Of a DNA stretch of 64,000 nucleotides, positions 28,135 to 37,682 are shown piece by piece. Below the pieces are notes generated by a model that was not told the origin of the DNA, did no database searches, and saw only the letters and a list, made by a program, of their open reading frames with translations. Every line of letters starts with the position of its first letter. Position 1 is the stretch's first letter. A program made the position numbers and the translations under genes. Origin of the DNA: Malikia granosa (lineage in GTDB: Bacteria > Pseudomonadota > Gammaproteobacteria > Burkholderiales > Burkholderiaceae_C); the NCBI RefSeq assembly GCF_002980595.1, contig NZ_PVLQ01000023.1:78502-142501 (forward strand). Direction: 5' to 3'.

Positions 28135-29280
28135 ATGTTGCCACAGCTTTATCGCCACGCCTGGATGGACGGCGAGATCGACGCATTTCGCGAGCAGGTG
28201 CGCCGCTACGTTGCCGCCGAATTCACGCCCCGGCTCGATGAATGGCGCCGTCAGGGCTACATCCCGCGCGAGGTCTGGCGTCCATTCGGCGAGATGAGCT
28301 TTCTGCTGCCCGAGATGCCCGAGACCTATGGAGGCGCCGGCGCCAGCCTTGCCTACCAGTTGGTGGTGCAGGACGAGCTAGCCAAGGCCGAGATGCCAGT
28401 CAATATCGCGGTGCACACCATCGCTTCGCACTACATCCTGGACTTCGGCACGGAAGCGCAAAAGCAGCGCTGGCTGCCCAAGGTGACGAACGGCGAGATG
28501 CTGGCCGCCATCGCGATGACCGAGCCGGGTTGCGGCTCGGATCTAAAGGCCATTTCCACCCGGGCCCGCCGTGACGGAGACCACTACGTGATCGACGGCG
28601 CCAAAACCTTCATCACCAACGGCTTCACTGGCAACCTGCTGATCGTCGCGGCGCGCACCAGCGGCGCGGGCAGCAAGGGGGTGTCGCTGTTTGTGCTGGA
28701 AACCGAGAATCTGCCCGGCTTTCGCGTTGGCCGACTACTGGAGAAGATCGGCATGCAGGCATCGGACACGGCGGAGTTGTTCTTCGACGGCGTGCGCGTG
28801 CCAGCCGACCAACTGCTGGGCGAGGTCGAAGGCAAGGGCTTCGGGCAGTTGATGGGCGCGTTGCCCTACGAGCGCATGCTCATTGCCGTGCCGGCGGCCG
28901 CCACTATCGAGCAGGCACTGGCCGTCACGGTGGAGTACACGAAGCAGCGCAAGGCCTTCGGTGCGCCCCTCTTCGATATGCAGCTCACGCGCCAGAAACT
29001 GGCTGAGGTGGCCACTACCGCGCATGTGGTGCGCAGCTTCGTCAACGACTGCACCCAGCGCCTGTTGGACGGCACGCTGGATAACGAGGCCGCCTATATG
29101 GCCAAGTGGTGGTGCACCGAGCAGCAGTGCCGCGTGGTGGACGAATGCCTCCAATTGTTCGGCGGCTACGGCTACATGGCCGAGTACCCGATCGCGCGGA
29201 TGTATGCCGCTTCGCGAGTGCAGAAGATCTATGGCGGCGCCAACGAGGTCCTGAAAGACCTGGTTTCGAGGAAGCTGTGA
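28135..29280 (+). CDS. Acyl-CoA dehydrogenase (LCAD-like)
   Basis: 381 residues, normal length. MTEPGCGSDLKAISTRARR and the C-terminal LQLFGGYGYMAEYPIARMYA are standard. The position that is Glu in medium-chain enzymes (YEGT) is Gly here (IYGGANEV), while Glu246 in GALPYERMLIA matches the alternative catalytic base of long-chain/isovaleryl-type enzymes, so it should be active. First gene of the plus-strand operon; oxidises the acyl-CoA and passes electrons to EtfAB. Confidence 0.92.
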   Translation: MLPQLYRHAWMDGEIDAFREQVRRYVAAEFTPRLDEWRRQGYIPREVWRPFGEMSFLLPEMPETYGGAGASLAYQLVVQDELAKAEMPVNIAVHTIASHYILDFGTEAQKQRWLPKVTNGEMLAAIAMTEPGCGSDLKAISTRARRDGDHYVIDGAKTFITNGFTGNLLIVAARTSGAGSKGVSLFVLETENLPGFRVGRLLEKIGMQASDTAELFFDGVRVPADQLLGEVEGKGFGQLMGALPYERMLIAVPAAATIEQALAVTVEYTKQRKAFGAPLFDMQLTRQKLAEVATTAHVVRSFVNDCTQRLLDGTLDNEAAYMAKWWCTEQQCRVVDECLQLFGGYGYMAEYPIARMYAASRVQKIYGGANEVLKDLVSRKL

Positions 29281-29282
29281 AC

Positions 29283-30341
29283 ATGTCGCACACGTTGCAT
29301 ACGCTGCAGATGCCGCTGCACGGCGTCCGCGTGGTGGAGTTCGAGGGCATAGGGCCAGGCCCGCTGGCCGCCAGGATGCTAGCTGACATGGGCGCCGAGG
29401 TGATTACGCTGACACGCGCCGAGCAGGCCGCTGCGGCGCGGCGGCTGGGCGGGGCGGTGGAGAACCCGCTGCGCCGCGGCAAGACGGTCGAGGTCATCGA
29501 CCTGAAGTCGCCCGAAGGCAAGGCGCGTGCCCTGGACCTGATCGCTCAGGCAGACGCCTTGATCGAAGGCTTTCGCCCCGGTGTGATGGAACGGTTGGGC
29601 TTCGGCCCCGCCGAGTGTGCGGCGCGCAACCCCAGGCTGGTCTACGGCCGCATGACGGGCTGGGGCCAGGACGGCCCGCTCGCCCAGGCCGCCGGACACG
29701 ACATGAACTACGTCGCGCTGACCGGCCTGCTGTCGCTGTCGGCACACAAAGGGCAAGCGCCCATCGTTCCGCCCACGGTACTCGGGGACGCGGCCGGGGC
29801 GCTGGGCATGGCTTTCGGCGTCGCCTGCGCGCTGGTCGATGCGCGCGCCACCGGCCGCGGCCGGGTCGTGGACGCCGCCATCGTTGACATCGTGGCAATG
29901 CTGGGCACCCTGGTGCACTGGATTCGCGCCAATGGGCAGATCGATGGCGCGCAGCCGAGTCCGTTTCACGATTCGCCGTTTTATGACGTGTACGCCTGCG
30001 CCGACGGCGGCTTCATCAGCCTCGGCGCGATCGAGCCGCCTTTCTACGCCTTGCTGCTGTCGAAGCTGGGCCTGGCGGACGTGGAGCCTGCCGACCAGTA
30101 CGACACGGCAACGTGGCCGGCGCTGAAAGAGCGCATCGCAGCCCTCATCCGCAGCCAGCCCCGAGCGCACTGGTGCGCGCTGCTCGAAGGCAGCGACGCT
30201 TGCTTTGCACCCGTGCTCAGCCTCGCCGAGTCGGTGCAGCATCCGCATAACGCGGCACGGGGCATCTACCAGATCACCCCCTCCGGCGCCATCGAAGCGG
30301 CCCCGGCCCCACGGTTCCAGGCACTCGACACAACTACCTAG
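29283..30341 (+). CDS. Alpha-methylacyl-CoA racemase-type CaiB/BaiF enzyme
   Basis: 352 residues, matching the racemase subfamily (about 360) rather than the longer CoA-transferases. His139 in GHDMNYVALTG and Asp169 in VLGDAAGALGMAFG have the 30-residue spacing of the His126/Asp156 catalytic pair of mycobacterial MCR. It would epimerise a 2-methylacyl-CoA to the (S)-form required by acyl-CoA dehydrogenases. The start is two bases after the previous stop. A CoA-transferase role is the alternative. Confidence 0.8.
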   Translation: MSHTLHTLQMPLHGVRVVEFEGIGPGPLAARMLADMGAEVITLTRAEQAAAARRLGGAVENPLRRGKTVEVIDLKSPEGKARALDLIAQADALIEGFRPGVMERLGFGPAECAARNPRLVYGRMTGWGQDGPLAQAAGHDMNYVALTGLLSLSAHKGQAPIVPPTVLGDAAGALGMAFGVACALVDARATGRGRVVDAAIVDIVAMLGTLVHWIRANGQIDGAQPSPFHDSPFYDVYACADGGFISLGAIEPPFYALLLSKLGLADVEPADQYDTATWPALKERIAALIRSQPRAHWCALLEGSDACFAPVLSLAESVQHPHNAARGIYQITPSGAIEAAPAPRFQALDTTT

Positions 30342-30352
30342 GAGACAAGCAC

Positions 30353-32029
30353 ATGACCGAAACCGTCCAGCCCACCAAGCCTGTCCGCGGCTGCCCGTCC
30401 ACCACGGGCAACGAGCGCCAACTGAACACCACGACGCTGATCCGCCACGCTGCACGCACCCATGGGGATCAGGAGATCGTGTATCGCACACCCGGCGGCG
30501 GCTGGGACCGCTACACCTATGCCGACTGCTACGCACGCGTCTGCCGCAGCGCCAATGCGCTGCGCGCGCTCGGCGTCGAGCCGGGCGACCGGGTCGGCGT
30601 CCTGGACTGGAACAGCCGGCGCCACTTCGAGCTGTACTGGTCCATCCCCGGCCTGGGCGCGGTCATGCTGCAGATGAACCTGCGCCTGGGCCCCGAGGAC
30701 CTGGGCTACGTTGTCGGCCATAGCGACGTGTCCTACGTTTGCGTGGACGAATCATTGCTGCCTATTGCCGAATCCGTCGCAGCGAACTCGCCCCAGATCA
30801 AGGGCTGGATCGTTATGACCGAAAAGCCGCTGGACCAGGTCAAGACCACGCTGGCGCCGCTGCTGCACTACGAAGACCTGCTGGCCGCCGCCGACGCCAA
30901 GATCGACTGGCCCGAGATCGACGAAACCTCGGCTTACAGCGCCTGCTACACCACCGGCACCACGGGCAAGCCCAAGGGCGTGTACTACTCGCACCGCGGC
31001 ATCTACCTGCATTCCACGGGCATGGCCACCAACATGGGCATGACGCTGGACGACTGCGTCATGCTCATCACGCCCATGTTCCACGGGCAGTGCTGGGGCC
31101 TGCCGCAGGCGGCCACGCTGCTGGGCGACAAGATCGTGCTGCCGGGCCGCTACGCCGCCGAGGACACCAAGCCATTGGTCGACACCATGATCGCCGAGGG
31201 CGTGACCATCACCAACGGCGCACCGGCCATCTTCCAGCCTATGCTGCAGTACATCGAGACGTTGCCGGTCAAGCCGGACTTCAGCCGCATGCGCATGCTG
31301 TCCGGCGCCACCGAGCCACCTCTGTCGATGATGATCGGCTTTTACGAACTGACGGGTGCCGAGGTGGTGCACGGCTACGGCGCCACCGAAGCCACGACGC
31401 TGGTGGCGGTCAACCGCCTCAAGTCCACGCTCAAGAAGCGCCTGACCCAGGACGAGCAGTGGAACCTCAAGCGCAAGCAGGGCCTGATCCTTACCGGGGT
31501 GGACATCCGCATTCTCGATGCAGACGACCAGGACCTCCCGCACGACGGACAGTCGGCTGGCGAGATCTGCCTGCGCGGCCCCTGGATCACGACCAGCTAT
31601 CACGACATGCCGGATTCAGGCGACCGCTTCCTGGAGGGCGGCTGGTGGCGCTCGGGCGATGTCGGCACGGTGGACGAGAACGGCTACCTCAAGGTTACCG
31701 ACCGCATCAAGGACGTGATCAAGAGCGGCGGTGAATGGATCTCATCCATTGACATGGAGAACCTGCTCATGGGCCATCCGGCTGTGCGTGACGCCGCAGT
31801 GGTCGGCATTCCGCATGCTAAGTGGCAGGAACGGCCGCTGGCCCTGGTGGTGCTGAAGCCCGGTCAGCAGGCGACCCAGGAACAACTGCAGGAACACCTG
31901 AGCAGCGCGTTCGCCAAGTGGCAGTTGCCGGACCAGGTTCTGTTCGTCGAAGCCATCCCCAAGACCAGCGTCGGCAAGCTCGACAAGAAGCGCATACGCG
32001 TTGAGCATGCGGACCGCTACGCCGAGTGA
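30353..32029 (+). CDS. Acyl-CoA ligase (FadD-like, AMP-forming)
   Basis: 558 residues. Activates a carboxylic acid to its CoA thioester with ATP. The P-loop [11 protein letters not shown] (199-209), [12 protein letters not shown], the hinge [18 protein letters not shown] and the C-terminal lysine region [12 protein letters not shown] are intact. Ribosome site GGAG starts at the CaiB stop. Most like medium/long-chain fatty acid ligases; the exact acid cannot be read from sequence. This is the entry step of the cassette. Confidence 0.92.
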   Translation: MTETVQPTKPVRGCPSTTGNERQLNTTTLIRHAARTHGDQEIVYRTPGGGWDRYTYADCYARVCRSANALRALGVEPGDRVGVLDWNSRRHFELYWSIPGLGAVMLQMNLRLGPEDLGYVVGHSDVSYVCVDESLLPIAESVAANSPQIKGWIVMTEKPLDQVKTTLAPLLHYEDLLAAADAKIDWPEIDETSAYSACYTTGTTGKPKGVYYSHRGIYLHSTGMATNMGMTLDDCVMLITPMFHGQCWGLPQAATLLGDKIVLPGRYAAEDTKPLVDTMIAEGVTITNGAPAIFQPMLQYIETLPVKPDFSRMRMLSGATEPPLSMMIGFYELTGAEVVHGYGATEATTLVAVNRLKSTLKKRLTQDEQWNLKRKQGLILTGVDIRILDADDQDLPHDGQSAGEICLRGPWITTSYHDMPDSGDRFLEGGWWRSGDVGTVDENGYLKVTDRIKDVIKSGGEWISSIDMENLLMGHPAVRDAAVVGIPHAKWQERPLALVVLKPGQQATQEQLQEHLSSAFAKWQLPDQVLFVEAIPKTSVGKLDKKRIRVEHADRYAE

Positions 32030-32056
32030 GCCAACCTTTTGCTACAGGAAAACAAC

Positions 32057-33238
32057 ATGAATGACCATGAACCCGTCATCGTCGGTGCGCTGCGCACCCC
32101 CGTGGGCAAGCGCGGCGGGCGCTTGCAGAAATGGCACCCCGTTGATCTGCTGGGTGAGACGCTGCGTCAGCTGGTCGAGCGCTCCGGCATCAACCCCGCC
32201 GATCTGGACGATGTGATCGTCGGTTGCGTGCTGCAGTGGGACCAGCAGCACGGCAATCTGGGCCGGCATGCCGTGCTGGCGGCGGGGCTGCCAGAATCCG
32301 TCCCGGCGGTGACGGTCGACCGGCAATGCGGCTCCGGCCAGCAGGCGGTGAGCTTTGTCGTGCACGGTATTCAAGCGGGCGCCTACCAACTGGCCATCGG
32401 CGCCGGGGTAGAGTCGATGTCGCAGGCGCCCATGCCGCCGTCATTCAAGCCCGGCGCGCCGCTCGGCGCGCAATACAGCCCGCGTGAGCTGGCGCGCTAC
32501 CAGGGCAACCCGCTGATACCGCAAGGCGCTTCGTCGGAGTTGATGAACAAGCGCTTCGGCCTCACGCGCGAGGCGCTGGACGCCTTCGCCGTGCGCAGCC
32601 ATCGGCGCGCCATTGAGGCTTCGCGGGCTGGTCGTGTCCAAGACCAACTCGTGCGGCTGCATGAGGATCCGACCGACCCAGACAGCCCGCTCGTCACCGC
32701 CGACGAGGGCATGCGCGCCGACCCCAACCCCGAGAAGATGGCTACGCTTAAGCCCGTGTTTGCCGCAGACGGCGCTACAACGGCTGCTAACTCCTCGCAG
32801 ATCAGCGACGGCGCCGCCGCGCTGCTGATCGCCAGCCGCGCCTACGCCCAGCAGCACGGCCTGAAGCCGCGTGCGCGCTTCGTCAGCACCGCAGTGGCGG
32901 CAGCCGACCCTGTCATCCAGTTCACTGCTGTGCTCGATGCCACCCGCAAGGCGTTGAAGGAATCGGGGCTGACCCCGGCCGACATCGACCTGTTTGAAGT
33001 CAATGAGGCATTCGGCGGCGTGCCGCTGATGTTCCAGCAGGAATTCGGCATTCCGGACGACCGCCTCAACGTCAATGGCGGCTCGGTGGCCATCGGCCAT
33101 CCGCTGGGCTCCACTGGCGCGCGCATGCTCACCGACCTGCTGTGCGAGCTGGAGCGCCGAGGCGGCCGCTATGGCTTGCAGACCATCTGCGAGGCTTCGG
33201 GCACGGCCAACACCACCATCATCGAGCGCCTGGCATGA
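32057..33238 (+). CDS. Acetyl-CoA acyltransferase (thiolase)
   Basis: 393 residues. Nucleophile Cys91 (TVDRQCGSGQQAV), the NEAFGGVPL loop, GGSVAIGHPLGSTGAR with the catalytic His, and the second Cys in ICEASGTANTT; the usual CxGGG is CEASG here. Cleaves a 3-ketoacyl-CoA with CoA, releasing acetyl-CoA, or propionyl-CoA if the substrate is 2-methyl-branched. ATG 32057 is preferred to an upstream TTG. The stop overlaps a possible ATG of the next gene. Confidence 0.92.
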   Translation: MNDHEPVIVGALRTPVGKRGGRLQKWHPVDLLGETLRQLVERSGINPADLDDVIVGCVLQWDQQHGNLGRHAVLAAGLPESVPAVTVDRQCGSGQQAVSFVVHGIQAGAYQLAIGAGVESMSQAPMPPSFKPGAPLGAQYSPRELARYQGNPLIPQGASSELMNKRFGLTREALDAFAVRSHRRAIEASRAGRVQDQLVRLHEDPTDPDSPLVTADEGMRADPNPEKMATLKPVFAADGATTAANSSQISDGAAALLIASRAYAQQHGLKPRARFVSTAVAAADPVIQFTAVLDATRKALKESGLTPADIDLFEVNEAFGGVPLMFQQEFGIPDDRLNVNGGSVAIGHPLGSTGARMLTDLLCELERRGGRYGLQTICEASGTANTTIIERLA

Positions 33239-33249
33239 ACGAGGCCACC

Positions 33250-34035
33250 ATGAGCGAAGCCAGCGAAGTGCTCGTCAGCCGCGAAGGCGCCATCGTCACC
33301 TTGATCATCAACCGCCCGCGCGCGAAGAACAGCTTGAACCGCGCAGTATTCGATGGCCTGCGTGCACAGCTCGTGCAACTGCGCGACGACGATGCCGTAC
33401 GCGCGGTCATCATCACCGGCGCCGAGGGCGTGTTTTGTGCAGGGGCCGACATCACGGCCTTCGACTCTCTGCGCGCCGAACCGCTGCTGGGCGACCGTGC
33501 GGCGGCAGGTGGCCACTTCTGGGCGGAACTGGAGCGCTTCCCTAAGCCCGTCATCGCAGCCGTGGAAAAGCTCGCGCTGGGCGGCGGCACGGAACTGGCG
33601 TTGGCCTGTGACATTGCTATCGCTGGCGAGTCCACCAAGTTCGGCGTGCCTGAAGTCAAGCTGGGCGCCATTCCCGGGGCCGGGGGCACCCAGCGTCTGA
33701 TCCATGCCATCGGCAAGTCCAAGGCTATGGCCCTGCTGCTGACCGGCGATTTCATCGACGCCCGCAAAGCCTGCGATGCGGGCATGGTCGCCGAGGTGAC
33801 GGCTGACGGCCAGGCCCTGCCGACGGCGTTGGCGATGGCCAACCGGATTGCATCCAATTCGCCGCTGGCCGTGGCACTGGCGAAAGATGCGGCACTGGCC
33901 AGCTTTGAAACTCCGCTCGCGCAAGGCCTGGAGCATGAGAAGCGTAATTTCCTCGTCGCTTTGCATTCGGCCGACAACCTGGAGGGGCAAGCCGCATTCC
34001 TCGGCAAGCGCCTCCCCCACTTCACGGGCCAATAG
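33250..34035 (+). CDS. Enoyl-CoA hydratase (crotonase family)
   Basis: 261 residues. The oxyanion-hole segments CAGADITAF and ALGGGTELALACD and the two catalytic glutamates (GGGTEL and VPEVKLGAIPGAGGTQRL) are conserved, so hydratase activity is expected. ATG 33250 has GAGG 6 nt upstream; an in-frame ATG at 33235 overlaps the thiolase stop as ATGA and is nearly as good. It hydrates the enoyl-CoA made by the dehydrogenases to an (S)-3-hydroxyacyl-CoA. Confidence 0.93.
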   Translation: MSEASEVLVSREGAIVTLIINRPRAKNSLNRAVFDGLRAQLVQLRDDDAVRAVIITGAEGVFCAGADITAFDSLRAEPLLGDRAAAGGHFWAELERFPKPVIAAVEKLALGGGTELALACDIAIAGESTKFGVPEVKLGAIPGAGGTQRLIHAIGKSKAMALLLTGDFIDARKACDAGMVAEVTADGQALPTALAMANRIASNSPLAVALAKDAALASFETPLAQGLEHEKRNFLVALHSADNLEGQAAFLGKRLPHFTGQ

Positions 34036-34065
34036 CGCCTGTCTCTCATCCATCGAGCAAAAATC

Positions 34066-34848
34066 ATGCAACTCAATTCCGACATCTCCGCCGTCATCAC
34101 CGGGGGCGCTTCCGGCCTAGGAGCTGCCACGGCCAGGCGCTTGGCCAGCCATGGTGTCAAAGTCGCCATCTTTGACATGAACGAAGCCATCGGCCAGGCG
34201 TTGGCCAGCGAACTTGACGGTGTTTACTGCAACGTGGACGTGACGTCCGAGGAGCAAGTGGACGCCGCCTTCGCCAAGGCCCGCGCGGCCATTGGACAGG
34301 AACGCATTCTGGTCAACTGCGCCGGTACTGCCGATGCCGTCAAGACGGTCAGCCGCGACAAGAAAACCGGCGAAATCCGCCCATGCCCAACAGATCGTTT
34401 CAATCGCATCATTCAGATCAACCTAGTGGGCACCTTCCGCTGCATCGCCAAGTCAGCCGCGGGCATGTTGACGCTCGCGCCGCTGGCCGATGGCGACCGC
34501 GGCGCCATCGTCAACACTGCGTCGGCCGCCGCACAGGATGGCCAGGTTGGCCAGGCCAGCTATGCTGCCAGTAAGGCTGCCATCGTGGGCATGGCCTTGC
34601 CGATTGCGCGCGACATGATGGACGAAGGGATCCGGGTCAACACCATCATGCCGGGGATCTTCGGAACACCATTGCTGCTGGGCCTGCCGGACAACGTCAA
34701 GCAGGCGCTGGCGGCCAGCGTGCCCTTTCCCAAGCGTTTGGGCGATCCCGATGAATTCGCGCAGGCCGTCGAGTTTCTCGTCACCTGCGGCTACATGAAC
34801 GCCGAGTCCATTCGGGTGGATGGCGCTATTCGCATGGCGCCGCGCTGA
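34066..34848 (+). CDS. HSD10-type 3-hydroxyacyl-CoA dehydrogenase (SDR)
   Basis: 260 residues. NAD-binding TGGASGLG near the N-terminus and catalytic Ser153, Tyr166 and Lys170 (QASYAASKAA). The downstream segments IVGMALPIARDM, GIFGTPLL, PFPKRLGDPDEF and VDGAIRMAPR match HSD17B10 closely. That family oxidises 3-hydroxyacyl-CoAs and in animals acts on 2-methyl-3-hydroxybutyryl-CoA. Supplies the 3-keto substrate of the thiolase. Confidence 0.9.
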   Translation: MQLNSDISAVITGGASGLGAATARRLASHGVKVAIFDMNEAIGQALASELDGVYCNVDVTSEEQVDAAFAKARAAIGQERILVNCAGTADAVKTVSRDKKTGEIRPCPTDRFNRIIQINLVGTFRCIAKSAAGMLTLAPLADGDRGAIVNTASAAAQDGQVGQASYAASKAAIVGMALPIARDMMDEGIRVNTIMPGIFGTPLLLGLPDNVKQALAASVPFPKRLGDPDEFAQAVEFLVTCGYMNAESIRVDGAIRMAPR

Positions 34849-34879
34849 CGCCTGAAATCTTGGCCCATCAGGAAGCGTC

Positions 34880-35668
34880 ATGTCCGAAAATTCTGTCATT
34901 CTCGAAAAGCATGGTGCTGTTGCGACCATCACACTCAATGCGCCTCAGAAAAAGAATGCGCTGAGCACGTCTGTCGTCAACGTGCTAGCTGGCGTCATTG
35001 CAGACGTCGAACGTGACGGCTCGATTCGCGCTTTGCTGCTGCGCGGCGAGGGCCGGATGTTCAGTTGCGGCGGCGACATCGACGAAATGGCGGCAGCAGG
35101 CGAAGCGTTGTCTACCTTGGTCGATGACGAATTGAGGGTGGTCGAACGCATGATTCCTCAATTCGCCAGCCTGCCATTCCCGGTGGTCTGCGCCGTACAA
35201 GGCGCGGTCGCTGGAGGCGGCCTCGGACTAGCATTGGCCTCTGACTACCTGATTGCCGCAAGTGGGACGAAATTCGTGGCGGCCCACACCGGCCTTGGAT
35301 ACGCGGGGGATTTCGGCATCAGCTGGCTCCTGCCGCGCGCAGTGGGCGGACGACGCGCACGCGACATGATCCTGACCAACCGCGTGGTCGGTTCGGATGA
35401 AGCCTTGGCCTGGGGATTGGTCGAGAAAGTAGTTCCGGGCGAGAGCCTGCTGGACGAAGCGCAGCGCATGACGGTGCAATTCTCGACCGGTCCTACGCAT
35501 GGTTATGCGGGCGCCAAGCGCCTGCAACTTGCTGCCTTCGAGAGCGGTCTGGTGACCTCATTGAGGTTAGAGGCGGCCGAAATGAATCGGGCCTCGAAAA
35601 CCACGGATTCGCTGGAAGCGGTCCACGCGTTCGTCGCAAAGCGAGTGCCTCAGTTTACCGGACGCTGA
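34880..35668 (+). CDS. Enoyl-CoA hydratase/isomerase, PaaG-like
   Basis: 262 residues of crotonase fold (CGGDIDEM, AVAGGGLGLALASD). Both classical hydratase glutamates are replaced (GGGLGL and HTGLGYAGDFG), while Asp144 and the following ISWLLPRAVG resemble PaaG-type isomerases. It is therefore more likely a double-bond isomerase than a hydratase, useful for an unsaturated or branched chain. Last gene of the plus-strand operon; no clear terminator is seen after it. Confidence 0.85.
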   Translation: MSENSVILEKHGAVATITLNAPQKKNALSTSVVNVLAGVIADVERDGSIRALLLRGEGRMFSCGGDIDEMAAAGEALSTLVDDELRVVERMIPQFASLPFPVVCAVQGAVAGGGLGLALASDYLIAASGTKFVAAHTGLGYAGDFGISWLLPRAVGGRRARDMILTNRVVGSDEALAWGLVEKVVPGESLLDEAQRMTVQFSTGPTHGYAGAKRLQLAAFESGLVTSLRLEAAEMNRASKTTDSLEAVHAFVAKRVPQFTGR

Positions 35669-35714
35669 TCGGTTGTAGACGCATCCAGTTGGTGGAGTTC
35701 AATTGCCGTTGGCG

Positions 35715-37682
35715 TCAGGTAATGGATAAACCCAACTGGCGTCGGATTTGCCAGGATACAGTGCCACCATGTATCTGTGCAGAAATCAGCATGCCGAGTC
35801 GTTGTTCGATGACCGGCTTCCACGGCACCAGGCTGAACCCCATACCGTCATCCAGCATCGCGTAGCGCCCGCTGGCCAGCATGAGGCTGCGGCGGTAGAT
35901 ACCCGCCACGCGCTGCCCCTCAGCTACCGGACGATGCTCCAAGCCCGTATCAGCGGCAATGTCCTTCGCGGCCTGCGCCACTTCCCGATTGCGCAACGCG
36001 CCCAGCAGATTGCGCGCCAGGATCACGCGCTGGCCGCGCCGCTCGGCCAGTCCCTGTTCGGCCAGGAAATCGGCGCGCTGCTGTAGCGCCTGCTTGGCCT
36101 CGCCGCCAAAGCCCAGGTCACCCAGACCGGAGCCGCCGCCGATCAACTGCTGATCCAGCCAGGTGGCACCGATCACGCGGGCCTGCCGCTCGATGGGCAG
36201 GTGCGATTTCAGCTCCACGGCCACGCCGCCCAGGCGCTGCGCGTCGTACTGGCGGCCACGCTCAGGCAAGTCACCGGGCACCTTCCATAGTCCCTCAGCG
36301 ACGCGCTCCACGATGCCCGCTCGGCGCAGGGCTTCAAGGCGGCGGACATGGGCCGCAACCACTTCATGCGGGTCGCGGCCATCCTTGGCCTGGCCTTGTG
36401 CAATGGCCAAGTGATGGTCGGTGCGGTACAGCCCATTGGTCGCCAGCGCGGTGATGGTCTTGTCCGCTGCGCGCACCTCGGCGGAGCCTTTCACCTCGAC
36501 CACTGCGCTCATGGGGTACTGCTCCAGTTCCGTCCTGGGCGGCAGCGCCACATAGTGGGCCTTGCCGTCGATGCCATCGACCACCAGATAGCCCCGGTCG
36601 TACAGTTCGTCGGCCAGTCCTTTGCCCGCCACGCGGCCGATGATGGAGTGTCCATCCTCGCCCGGTTGGAACACGGCCAGGTCACGCTGCTTGCCGCCCA
36701 TCGCGCGCTGCATGGTGCGGATGATGTCGCCACGTTCTCCCATGGCCCGCAAGGTTTTCTCGGCATCGGCATGCACGGCCCAAGTGCCGGGCTGGGTCTG
36801 CGTGGCAAGCCCCATGCGTTGAAGCCGCTGCAAGCGCCCGACCAGCAGCAGACGCTGGCGTTGCAGTTTGGGTTCGTTGAAGCGCTCGACCTTCACCAGG
36901 CCGTCCACCGCCTCGCGCTGGAGGGTGCGATCCAGGCTCGTCCACCGCTCCTGTTCCACTTCGCGGGCTAGGGTGCGCTGGATCTCCAGCTCGGTGCGCG
37001 GCCCCAGCCATTCGGTGGCCAGTTCCATCGCCCGCTCGCGCATGCCGCGGGTGATGTACTCCTGCGAAATGATGAGATCCTTGCCAGTGTCGTCCTTGCC
37101 GCACAGCACGACATGGGTGTGCGGGTTGTCGGTATTCCAGTGATCGACCGCCACCCAATCCAGGCGGGTGCCCAGGTCGGCCTCCATGCGCTGCATCAGG
37201 TGCCGGGTGTAGGTGCGCAGGTCTTCGAGCTGCTCCGCATCCTCGGGCGAGACGATGAAGCGGAACTGGTGGCGGTCGCCCTTGCCACGCTCCTCGAAGG
37301 CGGCCGTGTCCGCCTCGTCGGTGATGGCGCCATAGGCACGGCCCTGTCCACCCTGGCGGTCCACGCCTTCGCGCTCGATGTAGCGCAGGTGCTGCACGGT
37401 GGAGCGGCCGCTGGCCTGCTGCAAATACACCAGCCGCACCTTGACCGTGGCCCGGCGAGAAAGCGCCGTCAACGACTGGCCCGTGAAGCGGGCTGCGACA
37501 TGACCGCGCCCCAGGCGCGAACCGGGGGGCTTGCCGGTGGTCTTGCGCCCCCGGCCAGAGACGCCAGCGGCCTTGCTCGTCTGGCGCAGCACCTGGGCAA
37601 TGAAGGTGTCGCCGCGCTGCCTGGGCTTGCTGGGCCGCACGCGAAAACGGTCATCGTCACCGGGATTTCCGCGCTGGCTCAT
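35715..37682 (-). CDS. Conjugative relaxase (VirD2-like, DUF3363)
   Basis: 655 residues. Nicks the transfer origin and pilots the strand into the recipient. The N-terminal relaxase region has HLRYIEREG (Tyr101, candidate nucleophile) and the metal-binding histidines H181, H188 and H190 in VDHWNTDNPHTHVVLCG. The C-terminal half is the DUF3363 region typical of Tn4371 relaxases. The start ATG overlaps the stop of the small ORF upstream as ATGA. Confidence 0.9.
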   Translation of the reverse strand: MSQRGNPGDDDRFRVRPSKPRQRGDTFIAQVLRQTSKAAGVSGRGRKTTGKPPGSRLGRGHVAARFTGQSLTALSRRATVKVRLVYLQQASGRSTVQHLRYIEREGVDRQGGQGRAYGAITDEADTAAFEERGKGDRHQFRFIVSPEDAEQLEDLRTYTRHLMQRMEADLGTRLDWVAVDHWNTDNPHTHVVLCGKDDTGKDLIISQEYITRGMRERAMELATEWLGPRTELEIQRTLAREVEQERWTSLDRTLQREAVDGLVKVERFNEPKLQRQRLLLVGRLQRLQRMGLATQTQPGTWAVHADAEKTLRAMGERGDIIRTMQRAMGGKQRDLAVFQPGEDGHSIIGRVAGKGLADELYDRGYLVVDGIDGKAHYVALPPRTELEQYPMSAVVEVKGSAEVRAADKTITALATNGLYRTDHHLAIAQGQAKDGRDPHEVVAAHVRRLEALRRAGIVERVAEGLWKVPGDLPERGRQYDAQRLGGVAVELKSHLPIERQARVIGATWLDQQLIGGGSGLGDLGFGGEAKQALQQRADFLAEQGLAERRGQRVILARNLLGALRNREVAQAAKDIAADTGLEHRPVAEGQRVAGIYRRSLMLASGRYAMLDDGMGFSLVPWKPVIEQRLGMLISAQIHGGTVSWQIRRQLGLSIT

